Assembly: GCA_902609065.1 (NCBI GenBank)
Contig: CACLQJ010000006.1
Location: 1 to 44,582, forward strand
Origin: an uncultured Pelagibacteraceae bacterium
GTDB lineage: Bacteria > Pseudomonadota > Alphaproteobacteria > Pelagibacterales > Pelagibacteraceae
Direction: 5' to 3'
DNA: 44,582 nt
This document shows positions 1-9,495 of this stretch, in pieces (within the stretch, counting starts at the first letter, position 1; the number at the start of each line of letters is the position of its first letter). The notes below the pieces were generated by a model that worked only from the letters and a program-made list of their open reading frames with translations, was not told the origin of the DNA and ran no database searches. Both the position numbers and the translations under genes were made by a program.

Positions 1-351
1 TAAATCTTTTACTTTATTTTCATTTGTCTTAACAATTAAATTCTTAATTGAAGGTTTTTTTGAAAATAAGGACAATATTGAAATATTGGACTCTATATCC
101 TTAATATTAATTTTTACATTATTTATAAAAATAACTGGGTCAATAGAATTAATTTTAAATGAGAAATCAAAGAAATCTAATTTTATATAAATATCTCTTA
201 TTTCTGCATTAAGATTTTTATTTTGTTCATTCAGTTTAGTTGCTATAATATCGTTAAATCTATCCGTTTTTACACCTATACTTGATAGATAGATTACGAA
301 AATTAATAATACTGACAAAAGAAATAAAAAAAATTTAATTGTATTAGACAT
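1..351 (-). CDS. N-terminal part of a membrane-anchored AsmA/DUF3971-like protein (runs off the window edge)
   Basis: Not in the ORF track. Reverse-strand ATG at 351 gives an open frame to base 1: MSNTIKFFLFLLSVLLIFVIYLSSIGVKTDRFNDIIATKLNEQNKNLNAEIRDIYIKLDFF... An N-terminal TM segment is followed by an AsmA-like repeat style. It overlaps the prfB stop by 8 nt. Confidence 0.6.
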   Translation of the reverse strand, partial: MSNTIKFFLFLLSVLLIFVIYLSSIGVKTDRFNDIIATKLNEQNKNLNAEIRDIYIKLDFFDFSFKINSIDPVIFINNVKINIKDIESNISILSLFSKKPSIKNLIVKTNENKVKDL

Positions 352-1442
352 TAAACCCATACAATAAACTTTCTAAAAATGAATCTATTTCCCCACTTAA
401 TACTTTATCAGGATCGGTCCTTTCATGATTGGTCCTGTTATCTTTTACGAGTTGATAAGGTTGAAGCACATAAGATCTAATTTGATGTCCCCACCCAATA
501 TCTGACTTATTTTTTTGCTGGCTTTCATTTTGCATTTCTTTTTTTTGTAATTCAAACTCATATAATCTTGCTTTTAACATGTTCATACAAGTTTCTTTAT
601 TTTTATGCTGTGACCTTTCGTTCTGGCATTGTACAACTATTTTGCTTGGTAAATGGGTTATCCTTACCGCGCTATCAGTAGTATTTACATGTTGTCCACC
701 TGCTCCGCTTGATCTGTATGTGTCAATTCTTAAGTCTTTTTCTAATATCTCTATTTCTATTCTGTCATCAATTACAGGATAAACCCATACACTGGCAAAA
801 CTTGTGTGTCTTCTAGCGCCAGAGTCAAATGGTGAAATTCTTACTAACCTATGAATTCCAGATTCATATTTCAAAAATCCATAAATATAATCGCCTTTAA
901 TTTTTATAATAGAAGACTTAATTCCAGCTTCATCACCTTTGTGTTCACTTATAATTTCAACGTTATAATTTTTATTGGTTGCCCATTTCATATACATTCG
1001 TCTTAGCATTTGTGCCCAGTCTTGACTTTCTGTACCACCCGCACCCGCATGAATTTCTAAATAAGCTTCTAAAGAATCAGTATCATTAGACAGAAAACAT
1101 TTAATTTGATTTTTAAGAGCTATATTTTCTACATCTGTAGCGCTATTTATAGCGTCGTTAATTACATCTTGATTGTTTTCTTCTGTTGCAATTTTATAAA
1201 GATCGTATATTTCTGCACATTCTTTTATAGTATAATTGTAAGTATTAATTAATTCATCAAATTTTTTTTTATATTTAATTTTTTTTTCTGCGTTAGGCTT
1301 ATCATTCCAAAATTCTGGTTTTTCAATTTCCTGATTAATTAATTTTAAGTTTTCGAATATCTTTTTTTGGTCAAAGATACTCCTTTACTTTATTATTTAT
1401 TTTTTTTATATTGTTTATCTGATTTAGAAAATTTTCATCCAT
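344..1442 (-). CDS. prfB: Peptide chain release factor 2, with programmed +1 frameshift
   Basis: Zero frame from ATG at 1442: MDENFLNQINNIKKINNKVKEYL-UGA (TGA at 1373..1371). After a +1 shift: DQKKIFENLKLINQEIEKPEFWNDKPNAEKK...AYLEIHAGAGGTESQDWAQMLRRM... through GAGGQHVNTTDSAVRITHLP to the stop at 344. The frameshift site AGGAG TAT CTT TGA C is canonical for prfB. Confidence 0.95.
1371..1384 (-). promoter_or_regulatory. prfB: prfB autoregulatory +1 frameshift signal (SD-like AGGAG, 3-nt spacer, CUU-UGA)
   Basis: The reverse strand reads AGGAGTATCTTTGA, followed by C, matching the conserved RF2 recoding element. Confidence 0.93.
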
Positions 1443-3784
1443 TAGTAAAAATTAAAAATGTTATTATCGTATAACTTATAATTTAAATTTTCGTTTTGAT
1501 CAAAAGAGTTTTTGTTAAAATTTTTAGCCTTAAAAGCTTCAATAATTGTATTTTTCGATCCGTATTTAGCTTTTTTACCTGTCTTTGAGTCTATTACCAT
1601 CATTTTAATATCATCAGAAACTTTAAATGGCCTCGCATTATTTTTATTTATTGCTTTTTTTATAAAATTTTTAAAAACTGGCATTGCTGTTTTTGCTCCT
1701 GTTTCATACCTTCCTAAACTTTTTGGCACATCATAACCGATGTAAACACCAATTACCAAATTGGAGGTGTAACCAATAAACCATGTATCTGTATTCTTAT
1801 TTGTAGTTCCAGTTTTTCCAGCTAGATCTAATTTCAATTCTTTTAAACCTTTGCCAGTTCCTCTTTGAATAGCACCTTCAAGCATTGAAGTAATTTGGTA
1901 CGCTGTTTGTGACGAAAAAATCTGTTTAAAATTGTTCTCTATACTTGGTAATTTTTTACTTAAATAGGAGATATTTTGACAATTTTTACAAAATCTTCTT
2001 TCGGAATTAAAAATAGTATTACCTTGACTATCTTGAATTCTATCAATAATTATGGGAGTAACTAGTTTACCTCCATTAACAAATGAGCTATAGGCTGATG
2101 ACAATTTTAAAAGCGTAGTTTCGGCTGAGCCTAGTGAAATTGAAAGTAGTTGATCTGGATTTTCATAAATATTCAACTTTTTTGTAAGATCGATAATATT
2201 TTCGATGCCAATTTGTTGAGCAATTCTAACGGTCATTAAATTTCTAGATTTTTCTATACCTGTCCTTAATGTAGATAATCCATAAAATTTCTTTCCATAA
2301 TTTTCTGGTTTCCACAATTTTAAATCTTCACCCTGATCAAATACTATTGGAGCATCTAATACTAATGTTGATGGTGTGAAATTGTTTTCTAAAGCTAAAG
2401 CATAAACAAATGGTTTGAAAGCCGACCCGGGTTGTCTTTTTGCTTGTGAAGCTCTGTTAAACTCACTCTTTTTAAAACTGAAACCACCAGACATGGCTTT
2501 TACCCTTCCGGTAAAAGGATCTATTACAACAACTGCTCCATTAGCAGAAGGAAGCTGTCTAAGTTTATAATTTTGGTCACCTATTTTTTCTACATAAATT
2601 ATATCGCCAACTTTAAAAATATCCTCAAATTCTTTTTTGACCCAAGAAATATCTTTGTAGTTTATTACTCCATTAATTTTTTTTTCAGTTTCTATCATGG
2701 TTTCAAATTTTAAAATTTTTTTTACAATGGCTAGCTCCCATTTTATAGATTTTTCTAATTTAAGTTTTTTTAAACTATTTTGCCAATTTTTTGAGTAATT
2801 TACATTTGTTAGTGGACCCCTCCAACCATTACGTTGATCATATTCTAATAGGCCAGCTCGTAATGCATTTGTGGCTATGCTTTGTAATTCTAAATTCAAA
2901 GGAGTTTTGATATTAAATCCTTGTTTATAAACTTTATCGAAACCATAAATATCAATTATTTTCTTTCTTACATCTTCAACATAATATCTAGAATCTTCCA
3001 AAAATATTTTTTTTCTTTTTTTTAATATTATTTCTGCTTGTAAAAATTTTTTTTTTTGATTTTGATCTATATAAGAATTCTCAAATAAGTTATTTATTAC
3101 CAAATTCCGCCTAAATTTCGCAAGTTCCGGATTTTTATAAGGATTATATTTACTTGGTGCTTTTGGTAACGCAGCTAGAAGTGATGTTTCAATATAACTT
3201 AAATCGCTTATTGGTTTATCAAAATAATTCAAACTTGCAGAGGCAATTCCATAACTTCCTTCACCTAAATATATTTGATTTAAGTATAGTTCTAATATTC
3301 TTTCTTTAGATAATGCTCTCTCAATTCTAAACGCCAATATAGCCTCTTTAATTTTTCTATCTAAACTTACTTCATTTGAAAGTAAAAAGTTTTTAGCTAC
3401 TTGTTGAGTAATGGTTGAGGCACCTTCTAATCTTTTTGAGAATATAATATTAAATATATTGTTGTAAGTTGCCCTTATAACACCTTTTGCATCTACACCT
3501 GGGTGAGCAAAAAAGTTTTTATCTTCTGCCGATAGAAATGAGTTAATTATTTTTTTTGGTATAGAATTAAAGGGCACAAATATTCTCTTTTCCGTTGAAA
3601 AATCGATTACTAATTCTCCATCATCAGAATACAACTTGCTGGATACAGGGGGTTTGTAATTTTTTAAAAATTTATAATCAGGAAGTTTATTAGAATAAAA
3701 CCATAAAATACTTATTAAAGAAATAGACGATATAAGAGTGAAAATCACCGAAGTATATAAAATTTTTTTAATTAATTTGTTCAT
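1442..3784 (-). CDS. mrcA: Penicillin-binding protein 1A (bifunctional transglycosylase/transpeptidase)
   Basis: GT51 motifs (AEDKNFFAHPGVD, EGASTITQQVAKNFLL) and transpeptidase motifs (RQPGSAFKPFVYALAL, AGKTGTTNKNTDTWFIGYT). Confidence 0.95.
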   Translation of the reverse strand: MNKLIKKILYTSVIFTLISSISLISILWFYSNKLPDYKFLKNYKPPVSSKLYSDDGELVIDFSTEKRIFVPFNSIPKKIINSFLSAEDKNFFAHPGVDAKGVIRATYNNIFNIIFSKRLEGASTITQQVAKNFLLSNEVSLDRKIKEAILAFRIERALSKERILELYLNQIYLGEGSYGIASASLNYFDKPISDLSYIETSLLAALPKAPSKYNPYKNPELAKFRRNLVINNLFENSYIDQNQKKKFLQAEIILKKRKKIFLEDSRYYVEDVRKKIIDIYGFDKVYKQGFNIKTPLNLELQSIATNALRAGLLEYDQRNGWRGPLTNVNYSKNWQNSLKKLKLEKSIKWELAIVKKILKFETMIETEKKINGVINYKDISWVKKEFEDIFKVGDIIYVEKIGDQNYKLRQLPSANGAVVVIDPFTGRVKAMSGGFSFKKSEFNRASQAKRQPGSAFKPFVYALALENNFTPSTLVLDAPIVFDQGEDLKLWKPENYGKKFYGLSTLRTGIEKSRNLMTVRIAQQIGIENIIDLTKKLNIYENPDQLLSISLGSAETTLLKLSSAYSSFVNGGKLVTPIIIDRIQDSQGNTIFNSERRFCKNCQNISYLSKKLPSIENNFKQIFSSQTAYQITSMLEGAIQRGTGKGLKELKLDLAGKTGTTNKNTDTWFIGYTSNLVIGVYIGYDVPKSLGRYETGAKTAMPVFKNFIKKAINKNNARPFKVSDDIKMMVIDSKTGKKAKYGSKNTIIEAFKAKNFNKNSFDQNENLNYKLYDNNIFNFY

Positions 3785-3859
3785 TTTAGTTTAAATTACT
3801 TAACGAATTTGTTAATGTTAAGGCACAGAATTTATTATGAAAAAAATTAATCAGAAACT

Positions 3860-5368
3860 ATGGCTAAAAATTTATTTATTGATGCATCGCATCCAAATGA
3901 AACTAGAGTTGTTCTTAAATCAAATCACAATATTGAAGATTACGAGTACGAAAGCTTAAAAAATACTTTAATAAAGAATAATATCTATCTCGGGAAAGTA
4001 AGTAGAATTGAACCATCCTTACAAGCTGCATTTGTAGATTTTGGTAGGGAGCGTCATGGTTTTTTGTCATTTAATGATATTCAAAGTGATTATTATCAAT
4101 TACCAAAAGATGATTTAGATAAAATTAAAAAAGAAGAAGAAACAGCAAGAGAACTTTTATCTAAAGAGAGTGAAATAAAAGAAATTTCACAAAATGAAAA
4201 AGTTGAAGATAGTGATCTAGGTGACAATAATGGAAAGAATGTTGAGTTTGAAAGTGAAGATAGCAGAAAGAGACATCCTTCAAAAAGATATAAAATTCAG
4301 GAGGTTATTAAACCTAATCAAGTTATACTTGTTCAAGTATTAAAAGATGAAAGAGGACTTAAAGGTGCAGCATTAAGTACCTTTATATCTATAGCTGGTA
4401 AATTTATTGTATTAATGCCTAACACTCCTAAAGGTGGTGGCATATCCAGAAAAATTTTTAATCCAGTTGAAAGAAAAAAAATAAGACAAATATTGAATGA
4501 AATAGATATACCGAGAGAGATGGGAATAATTGTCAGAACAGCAGGCTCTAACAAAACAAAAAATGAAATAAGTAATGATCTCAAGTCATTGATAAATGTT
4601 TGGGAAAAAATAAAAAGTAATGCTTTAAATTCTATTGCACCTTCCTTAATTCATCAAGAAAGTGACATTATTAAAAGAAGTTTAAGAGATATGTTTGATG
4701 ACGAAACACAATATATTACTGTTGAAGGTAATGAGGGATATCAGAAAACAAAAAAATATGTAAAAGAAATGCTTCCTAAACATTTAAAGAAAGTTAAAAA
4801 ATATAGAGATAAAATTCCATTATTTTTTAAAGAAAAGATAGAGTCGAAATTATACGAAATTTTCATGACAGAGGTAAAATTATCTTCGGGCGGTTATTTA
4901 GTTATTAACCCAACTGAGGCCTTAATTTCTATCGATGTTAACTCTGGCAAATCTATCAAACAGAAAAATGTAGAAAATACAGCTCTAGATACCAATCTAG
5001 AGGCTGCTGAAGAAATTTCAAGGCAAATTAAAATCAGAGATCTTTCAGGTCTAATAATTATAGACTTTATAGACATGATAAGCTTTCATAACAAACGTGC
5101 TGTTGAGAGAAAACTTAAAGAAAGATGTAGAAAAGATAGAGCTAGGATACAAATCGGTAAAATTAGTAACTTTGGCTTGTTAGAAATGTCTAGACAAAGA
5201 TTAAGAGAGAGCAATGTTAAATGGCAAATAAAATTGACTAAAGAGACTTACGCATTAAAAATGTTAAAATTATTAGAATTAAAATCTATTGAAAATAAAG
5301 CAAAAATTATAGATATGAAAATTAATGAAAGTATAAAAAATTTTATGGAAGAATTTAAATTATTTTAA
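3860..5368 (+). CDS. rne: Ribonuclease E/G family protein (ORF terminates early; see the rne frameshift finding)
   Basis: MAKNLFIDASHPNETRVV, S1-like YLGKVSRIEPSLQAAFVDFGRERHGFL, catalytic GGYLVINPTEALISIDVNSGK, LSGLIIIDFIDM. Confidence 0.92.
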   Translation: MAKNLFIDASHPNETRVVLKSNHNIEDYEYESLKNTLIKNNIYLGKVSRIEPSLQAAFVDFGRERHGFLSFNDIQSDYYQLPKDDLDKIKKEEETARELLSKESEIKEISQNEKVEDSDLGDNNGKNVEFESEDSRKRHPSKRYKIQEVIKPNQVILVQVLKDERGLKGAALSTFISIAGKFIVLMPNTPKGGGISRKIFNPVERKKIRQILNEIDIPREMGIIVRTAGSNKTKNEISNDLKSLINVWEKIKSNALNSIAPSLIHQESDIIKRSLRDMFDDETQYITVEGNEGYQKTKKYVKEMLPKHLKKVKKYRDKIPLFFKEKIESKLYEIFMTEVKLSSGGYLVINPTEALISIDVNSGKSIKQKNVENTALDTNLEAAEEISRQIKIRDLSGLIIIDFIDMISFHNKRAVERKLKERCRKDRARIQIGKISNFGLLEMSRQRLRESNVKWQIKLTKETYALKMLKLLELKSIENKAKIIDMKINESIKNFMEEFKLF

Positions 5369-5594
5369 AAATAAAAATAAATTAAAAGTCAACTTAGAAA
5401 GAGATAATAACTTTGAAATTTCTGAGTATATTGTTGAATTTAAATCAAAAACAGGAAAAGTAGTTGAAAAAATTGAAAATATTAATCTTTTAAAAAATAC
5501 ATATTCAAGCAATGACAATGTCAATAATAAAATTATAAATTTAAAAAAAAAGAAATTTTACAAAAAAAAGTTTTATAAAAAGAAGATTAAATAA
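5364..5594 (+). other. rne: Probable C-terminal continuation of RNase E in the +1 frame
   Basis: Open +1 frame directly after the stop: ...FKNKNKLKVNLERDNNFEISEYIVEFKSKTGKVVEKIENINLLKNTYSSNDNVNNKIINLKKKKFYKKKFYKKKIK*. It has a basic tail, as expected for an RNase E terminus, and no start codon context of its own. Confidence 0.65.
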
Positions 5595-6360
5595 TACCAG
5601 ACTTTGGAGAAGATGCCGAGCCGTAAATATTTTTTTTTATTCTTCCTGATAAAAAAGATTTCCTTCCTGATATAACAGCATACTTCATAGCCTCAGCCAT
5701 CAAATAAGGTTTTTTTGCTTTCGCAATAGCAGTATTAACTAAAACCCCATCACTACCTAATTGCATTGCCTCTGCTGCATCTTTAGCGTCGCCAAGTCCA
5801 GCATCTATAATTAAAGGTAATTTAGTTTGCTGACGAATTATTTTTATATTTACTTTGTTTAAAATTCCTAGTCCAGATCCTATGGGAGATGCTAACGGCA
5901 TTATTGACGAGGCACCAGCATTTTCCAATCTTTTTGCCATTAGTGGATCGTCATTGCAATAGACCATAACTTTAAAACCCTCTTTAACCAAAGTTTCAGT
6001 TGATTTTAATGTTTCTATCATATCTGGAAATAAATTTTTTTTGTCACCTAGAACCTCTAATTTAACCAATCTCCAACCCCCTATTTCTCTTGCGAGTCTA
6101 AGAGTTCTTAGCGCTTCATCAGATGTAAAACAGCCAGCTGTATTTGGGAGATATGTAATTTTTTTTGGATCTATGTAGTCCATCAAAAGAGGTTTTGATT
6201 TGTCAGATATGTTGACCCTCCTAACTGCAACGGTTACTATTTTTGCACCTGAAATTTTTATTGCCTTGGAGCACTCTAAAAAATTCTTATATTTGCCTGT
6301 TCCCACAATTAATCGAGAATCATATTTTTTATTAGCAATTTGAAGTTTATCTTTATTCAT
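5587..6360 (-). CDS. thiG: Thiazole synthase
   Basis: DSRLIVGTGKYKNF, LPNTAGCFTSDEALRTLRLARE, GSGLGILN, PLIIDAGLGDAKDAAEAMQLGSDGVLVNTAIAKA. Confidence 0.95.
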   Translation of the reverse strand: MNKDKLQIANKKYDSRLIVGTGKYKNFLECSKAIKISGAKIVTVAVRRVNISDKSKPLLMDYIDPKKITYLPNTAGCFTSDEALRTLRLAREIGGWRLVKLEVLGDKKNLFPDMIETLKSTETLVKEGFKVMVYCNDDPLMAKRLENAGASSIMPLASPIGSGLGILNKVNIKIIRQQTKLPLIIDAGLGDAKDAAEAMQLGSDGVLVNTAIAKAKKPYLMAEAMKYAVISGRKSFLSGRIKKNIYGSASSPKSGII

Positions 6361-6362
6361 AT

Positions 6363-6581
6363 TTAACCACCACCAATGAAATGGACAATTTCAAGACTAT
6401 CCTTTTGTCTAAGTATTATTTTATTTAACTTTTTTTTATCCATAATTTTTTTATTTAACTCTATGGCAACCATTTTCTTTGGAATTTTTAACTTATTCAG
6501 AAGTTCATTTATTGAGTAGTGGTTATTTATGGTATAATTCTTACCATTTACTTTGATTTTTATTTTTTTTACTTTTATCAT
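6363..6581 (-). CDS. thiS: Sulfur carrier protein ThiS
   Basis: 72 aa, ubiquitin-like fold pattern with C-terminal FIGGG, immediately upstream of thiG. Confidence 0.88.
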   Translation of the reverse strand: MIKVKKIKIKVNGKNYTINNHYSINELLNKLKIPKKMVAIELNKKIMDKKKLNKIILRQKDSLEIVHFIGGG

Positions 6582-6597
6582 ATATTATATATCATTT

Positions 6598-7044
6598 GTG
6601 AATAAAAAAATTCTTATTATAAATGGTCCAAATATTAATCTATTAGGAGAAAGAGAACAATCCCAATATGGGAATAATACTTTAGAGGATATTAAAAAAG
6701 AATGTGTTAAATTATCAAAAGAAATAAGTAGTGAAATAAAGTTTTTTCAATCAAATATTGAGGGAGAAATTGTAAATAAAATTCAAGACGCTAGAAATAA
6801 TTTTGACGGTGTTATTATTAATGCAGCAGGATTTACGCATACATCTGTATCAATAAGAGATGCTTTAAATATTTTAAAAATACCTGTAATTGAAGTGCAT
6901 ATTTCAAATATTTATAATCGAGAGGAATTTAGACACAAATCTTTGTTAAGTGGAGTTGTAACTGGTGGAATTTTTGGATTAGGAAAAGATAGTTATATTT
7001 TAGCCTTAAAAGCATTACATACAATATTGATAAATGGAAATTGA
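6598..7044 (+). CDS. aroQ: 3-dehydroquinate dehydratase, type II
   Basis: KILIINGPNINLLGERE, INAAGFTHTSVSIRDAL, PVIEVHISNIYNREEFRHKSLLS. A GTG start at 6598 is more likely than the upstream ATG at 6553, which overlaps thiS. Confidence 0.93.
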   Translation: MNKKILIINGPNINLLGEREQSQYGNNTLEDIKKECVKLSKEISSEIKFFQSNIEGEIVNKIQDARNNFDGVIINAAGFTHTSVSIRDALNILKIPVIEVHISNIYNREEFRHKSLLSGVVTGGIFGLGKDSYILALKALHTILINGN

Positions 7045-7396
7045 TAAAAAAATTATTTTAAAATTACTAAAAACTCTAGAAGAGTTAAAAAAGTCTACTC
7101 ATGGTCAAAACATAAATGATTTTGAAAACGATGAAAAAAATAAAGAAGAAACCTTTGAAGATAATGTTATTATCAAAAGTCCGATAGTTGGAACAGCTTA
7201 TTTAGCACCAGAACCTGGTGCCAAAAAGTTTGTAGAACAAGGTAAAAAAATTAAAAAAGGTGATACGTTAATAATTGTTGAAGCAATGAAAACTATGAAT
7301 CATATACCTTCTACATCAGATGGTATAATAAAAAAAGTTTGTGTTGAAGATGGTTCGCCAGTTGAATTTGGTCAAAATTTAATAATTCTTGAATAA
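7034..7396 (+). CDS. accB: Acetyl-CoA carboxylase biotin carboxyl carrier protein
   Basis: Biotinylation motif VEAMKTMNHIPS, SPIVGTAYLAPEPGAKKFVEQG, followed directly by accC. Confidence 0.94.
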   Translation: MEIDKKIILKLLKTLEELKKSTHGQNINDFENDEKNKEETFEDNVIIKSPIVGTAYLAPEPGAKKFVEQGKKIKKGDTLIIVEAMKTMNHIPSTSDGIIKKVCVEDGSPVEFGQNLIILE

Positions 7397-8733
7397 TGTT
7401 TAAAAAAATTTTAATTGCCAATAGAGGTGAAATAGCTGTTAGAGTTATAAGGGCATGTAAGGAATGGGGTATATCAACTGTAGCAATACACTCTGATGTA
7501 GATAAGGATAGTATGCATGTAAAGCTTGCTGACGAAAGTGTTTGTATAGGTTCCCATAAGCCTGCAAGTAGTTATTTGAATATTCCAGCAATTTTGTCAG
7601 CAGTTGAACTCACTAATGCTGATGCTGTTCACCCTGGTTATGGATTTTTATCTGAAAATTATAAATTTGCAAAAATGTTAGAAGATTATGAAATAAAATT
7701 TATCGGGCCATCCTCAAAGTTAATAAAAATGATGGGGGATAAGATAGAAGCAAAAAAAATTGCTAAAGAATACGGTTTACCAACTATAGAGGGCTCTGAG
7801 GGGGGCATCTCTGTTTTAAGTGATGCAAAAAAATTATGTGAAAATATCGGTTTTCCGGTATTGATTAAGGCTGCTGGTGGAGGAGGTGGAAGAGGAATGA
7901 AAATAGTTAAAAATAAAGATGAATTTGAAAAACAATTTAAAAATGCAAAGTTGGAGGCAAAGAAATATTTTGCAAACGACGAGGTATATATTGAAAAATT
8001 TTTCCAAAATCCAAGACATATAGAAGTTCAAGTTCTCTCTGGCAAAAATAGAACTGTCCATCTTTATGAAAGAGACTGTTCAGTTCAAAGAAGGCATCAA
8101 AAATTAATTGAGGAGACTCCAAGTCCAGTTTTGACAGATAAAGTAAGAAAGGATTTGCTGGAGAAAACAGTAAATATGGTTGAAAAGATCAATTATGAGG
8201 GAGCTGGGACCGTTGAGTTTATATACGAAAATGGAAAATATTTTTTTTTAGAGATGAATACTAGAGTTCAAGTTGAGCACCCCGTAACAGAGGTAGTTAC
8301 TGGTATTGATATAATAAAAGAACAAATTAGGATAGCTTTTTATGGAGACACATCATTAAAACAAAGTGATATTGTGCCTAGAGGACACGCAATTGAATGT
8401 AGAATAAATGCAGAAGACGCAAGTAAAAATTTTCAACCCTCTCCAGGAACTATTACAATGTGTCATCAACCATCAGGTTTTAGGACTAGAGTAGATAGTT
8501 CGATATATCAAGGTTATAAAGTTTCACCACATTATGATAGTTTAATTTGTAAGTTGATTTGTCATGGTAGAGATAGATATGAGGCAATACAAAGAACTAA
8601 AAGATCATTAGATGAATTCGTCATTGATGGTATTACAACAACTATAGATTTGCATAAAAAGCTATTAGATCATAAAAAATTTATTGAGTCGGACTTCAAT
8701 GTAAATTGGCTCGATAACGAAAAGATACTTTAG
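7396..8733 (+). CDS. accC: Acetyl-CoA carboxylase biotin carboxylase subunit
   Basis: MFKKILIANRGEIAVRVIRAC, KAAGGGGGRGMKIV, ERDCSVQRRHQKLIEE, FLEMNTRVQVEHPVTE. Confidence 0.97.
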   Translation: MFKKILIANRGEIAVRVIRACKEWGISTVAIHSDVDKDSMHVKLADESVCIGSHKPASSYLNIPAILSAVELTNADAVHPGYGFLSENYKFAKMLEDYEIKFIGPSSKLIKMMGDKIEAKKIAKEYGLPTIEGSEGGISVLSDAKKLCENIGFPVLIKAAGGGGGRGMKIVKNKDEFEKQFKNAKLEAKKYFANDEVYIEKFFQNPRHIEVQVLSGKNRTVHLYERDCSVQRRHQKLIEETPSPVLTDKVRKDLLEKTVNMVEKINYEGAGTVEFIYENGKYFFLEMNTRVQVEHPVTEVVTGIDIIKEQIRIAFYGDTSLKQSDIVPRGHAIECRINAEDASKNFQPSPGTITMCHQPSGFRTRVDSSIYQGYKVSPHYDSLICKLICHGRDRYEAIQRTKRSLDEFVIDGITTTIDLHKKLLDHKKFIESDFNVNWLDNEKIL

Positions 8734-9137
8734 TTAAAACACTTTTTGAGCCAGATATCATAGATTGGATGGTCAAAAGGTCTGAGTGAAGGGCTAGATG
8801 CAAAAGTCCAACCATTAAAAATAAATACTTTATCTTTATTTACAATAGTATTATCTTTTACTTGTAAATATGCAGTTATTTCTGGATTGTCATCAAATTC
8901 AGAGTTTTTACATTTTAGTGCTTTTATACTTAAGTTTTTAAAGTTTTGCTCCACTCCGACTTCCAGGACTAATGTTGAATTTTTTGAATTCACCTTATCT
9001 AAAATTTTTATTTCCACAAACTTTTCAGTTAGTATATCATTTGATGATAAGTTCGTTTGAAAAAAAAATAATAAGAAAAAATTTAAAATAAGAAGGATTT
9101 TATTTTTTCCATGTACTGTATTTTTTTTTAATTGCAT
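8730..9137 (-). CDS. DUF2155 domain-containing protein (probably secreted)
   Basis: Signal-peptide-like N-terminus and the DUF2155 signature FNGWTFASSPSLRPFDHPIYDIWLKKC. The start is uncertain because it overlaps the upstream gene. Confidence 0.85.
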   Translation of the reverse strand: MQLKKNTVHGKNKILLILNFFLLFFFQTNLSSNDILTEKFVEIKILDKVNSKNSTLVLEVGVEQNFKNLSIKALKCKNSEFDDNPEITAYLQVKDNTIVNKDKVFIFNGWTFASSPSLRPFDHPIYDIWLKKCFN

Positions 9138-9459
9138 CTTTATTTTTTTCTGGATTGTAGGCCATTTCAGTGCCTGTTGTATTAGACTGATGTTCTTTTT
9201 GCCAAGTATATTTAATTAATTTGTTTTTATTTTCTATTTGATTTTTTGTAAAATGAATCCATGAGTACCATTCTTGTGGAATTTTTGATGCGTCGATTTC
9301 ATTATTATAAATTACCCACCTTCTCCCTGCTTTGTCCGTATAATATTTATTTCCAAATTGATCAGTTCCAACAAGCTTACCGAAAATTAAAGTATTAATT
9401 CTTGTACCTAATGTTTGTCGATTCCACCACGTAAAAATTTCTTTTATCAAAGTCAACAT
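9100..9459 (-). CDS. NADH:ubiquinone oxidoreductase subunit NDUFA12 family protein
   Basis: FGKLVGTDQFGNKYYTDKAGRRWVIYNNEIDASKIPQEWYSWIHF is typical of NDUFA12. Confidence 0.92.
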   Translation of the reverse strand: MLTLIKEIFTWWNRQTLGTRINTLIFGKLVGTDQFGNKYYTDKAGRRWVIYNNEIDASKIPQEWYSWIHFTKNQIENKNKLIKYTWQKEHQSNTTGTEMAYNPEKNKDAIKKKYSTWKK

Positions 9460-9477
9460 ATTATTTTTTCAATTTAA

Positions 9478-9495
9478 AATTGTATAAATACAATT
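9478..9495. repeat. Palindrome AATTGTAT-AA-ATACAATT, candidate operator or stem-loop
   Basis: Perfect 8-bp arms read directly. A second ATACAATT half-site lies at 9542-9549, just ahead of the NrdJb-like gene. Confidence 0.45.

Noticed and set aside
579-782. 67-aa + strand ORF antisense to prfB
   Set aside because: Fully antisense to a strongly supported CDS; composition is non-protein-like.
3785-3859. mrcA-rne divergent spacer as an RNA gene
   Set aside because: 75 nt, AT-rich, no tRNA features; probably just divergent promoters.
7834-8122. Two overlapping minus ORFs (7834-8061, 7937-8122) inside accC
   Set aside because: Antisense shadows of accC with no recognisable motif; not supported as genes.
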